Shown here: positions 63,796 through 64,000 of the stretch, piece after piece | How the letters are laid out: each line of letters opens with the position of its first letter | How positions within the stretch are numbered: position 1 is the first letter of the stretch | NCBI RefSeq assembly: GCF_000430585.1 | Contig: NZ_AUMH01000014.1 | Span: 1-64,000 of the forward strand | Direction of reading: 5' to 3' | Source of the DNA: Alicyclobacillus herbarius DSM 13609 | GTDB taxonomy: Bacteria; Bacillota; Bacilli; Alicyclobacillales; Alicyclobacillaceae | Length of the DNA: 64,000 nt | Made by a program: the position numbers and the translations under genes | Notes under the pieces: model-generated | What the model was told of the DNA's origin: nothing | Database searches by the model: none | What the model saw: the letters and a program-made list of their open reading frames with translations, nothing else

Positions 63796-64000
63796 ATGCC
63801 GCAATCAATGCAAACACAGGCGAATCAACAGGCGGCCCAACCAGTGATGATGGCTCCGCCGGCAGTGATTACCACCAAAGACCTGTTGTATCTCAAGGAT
63901 GCGATGTCGTGGGAACTACTTGCAGCCAAGAAGTGTTACCACTTTGCGAATGAATGCACCGACGCAAAGGTCGCACAGGCCATCCATCGGGCTGGACAGA
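63796..64000 (+). CDS. CotF-like spore coat protein, N-terminal part (cut by window edge)
   Basis: The visible 68 residues start with a Gln/Ala/Pro-rich leader and continue with ITTKDLLYLKDAMSWELLAA and KKCYHFANECTDAKVAQAIH, the first helices of a Coat_F domain. ACGGAGG lies 8 bases before the ATG. The gene continues beyond the window. Confidence 0.8.
   Translation, partial: MPQSMQTQANQQAAQPVMMAPPAVITTKDLLYLKDAMSWELLAAKKCYHFANECTDAKVAQAIHRAGQ

Overview
The window looks like the chromosome of an endospore-forming Bacillota bacterium, moderately GC-rich by eye and probably close to Alicyclobacillaceae (the family placement is inference). Pointers are two CotF-like spore coat proteins, a DUF2512 membrane protein, a TagO-type wall-polymer starter transferase, PcrA-LigA, GatCAB and a PspA/TPM envelope-stress pair. 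A complete nitrate respiration locus (narK, narGHJI) with a coproheme decarboxylase points to anaerobic respiration.

Layout. 0-13.6 kb: IS110 transposase remnant, an orphan OpuCA-type osmolyte ATPase, small membrane and CoA-binding proteins, a long-chain acyl-CoA synthetase, a spore coat protein, a GAF-GGDEF-EAL c-di-GMP enzyme, a secreted GH18 protein, the TPM/PspA operon and a DCC thiol oxidoreductase. 13.84-33.30 kb: a 19.4 kb integrative element inserted in the 3' end of a tRNA-Pro(CGG) gene and bounded by perfect 51-bp direct repeats. 33.5-46.6 kb: ordinary housekeeping genes (pcrA-ligA, tagO, gatCAB, rlmCD-like, tex). 46.8-59.3 kb: nitrate respiration with hemQ/chdC, narK, a hemerythrin-like protein, narGHJI, an Mrp ATPase and a divergent DUF2249 operon; hemQ and the DUF2249 operon each carry an Fnr/Crp-type inverted repeat. 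59.4-64 kb: two MFS transporters, a tartrate/D-malate dehydrogenase and the start of a second CotF-like gene.

The integrative element is the most notable part. Its left half is a defence cluster: an Mrr-like nuclease, a second tyrosine recombinase, a type III restriction-modification pair and a zinc-hook ABC ATPase resembling RloC. Its right half is plasmid-like: a gene-poor 1.1 kb stretch with ten GTACAA boxes (candidate origin or operator), a RuvC-like resolvase, a ParM-like actin, a ParR-like adaptor, a D5/P4-type primase-helicase and the tRNA-linked integrase. No capsid, tail or conjugation genes are visible. I infer an integrative plasmid, or a satellite-like element, that can replicate and segregate when excised and carries phage defence. 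The integrase ribosome-binding site lies inside the tRNA terminator hairpin, which may couple its expression to tRNA read-through.
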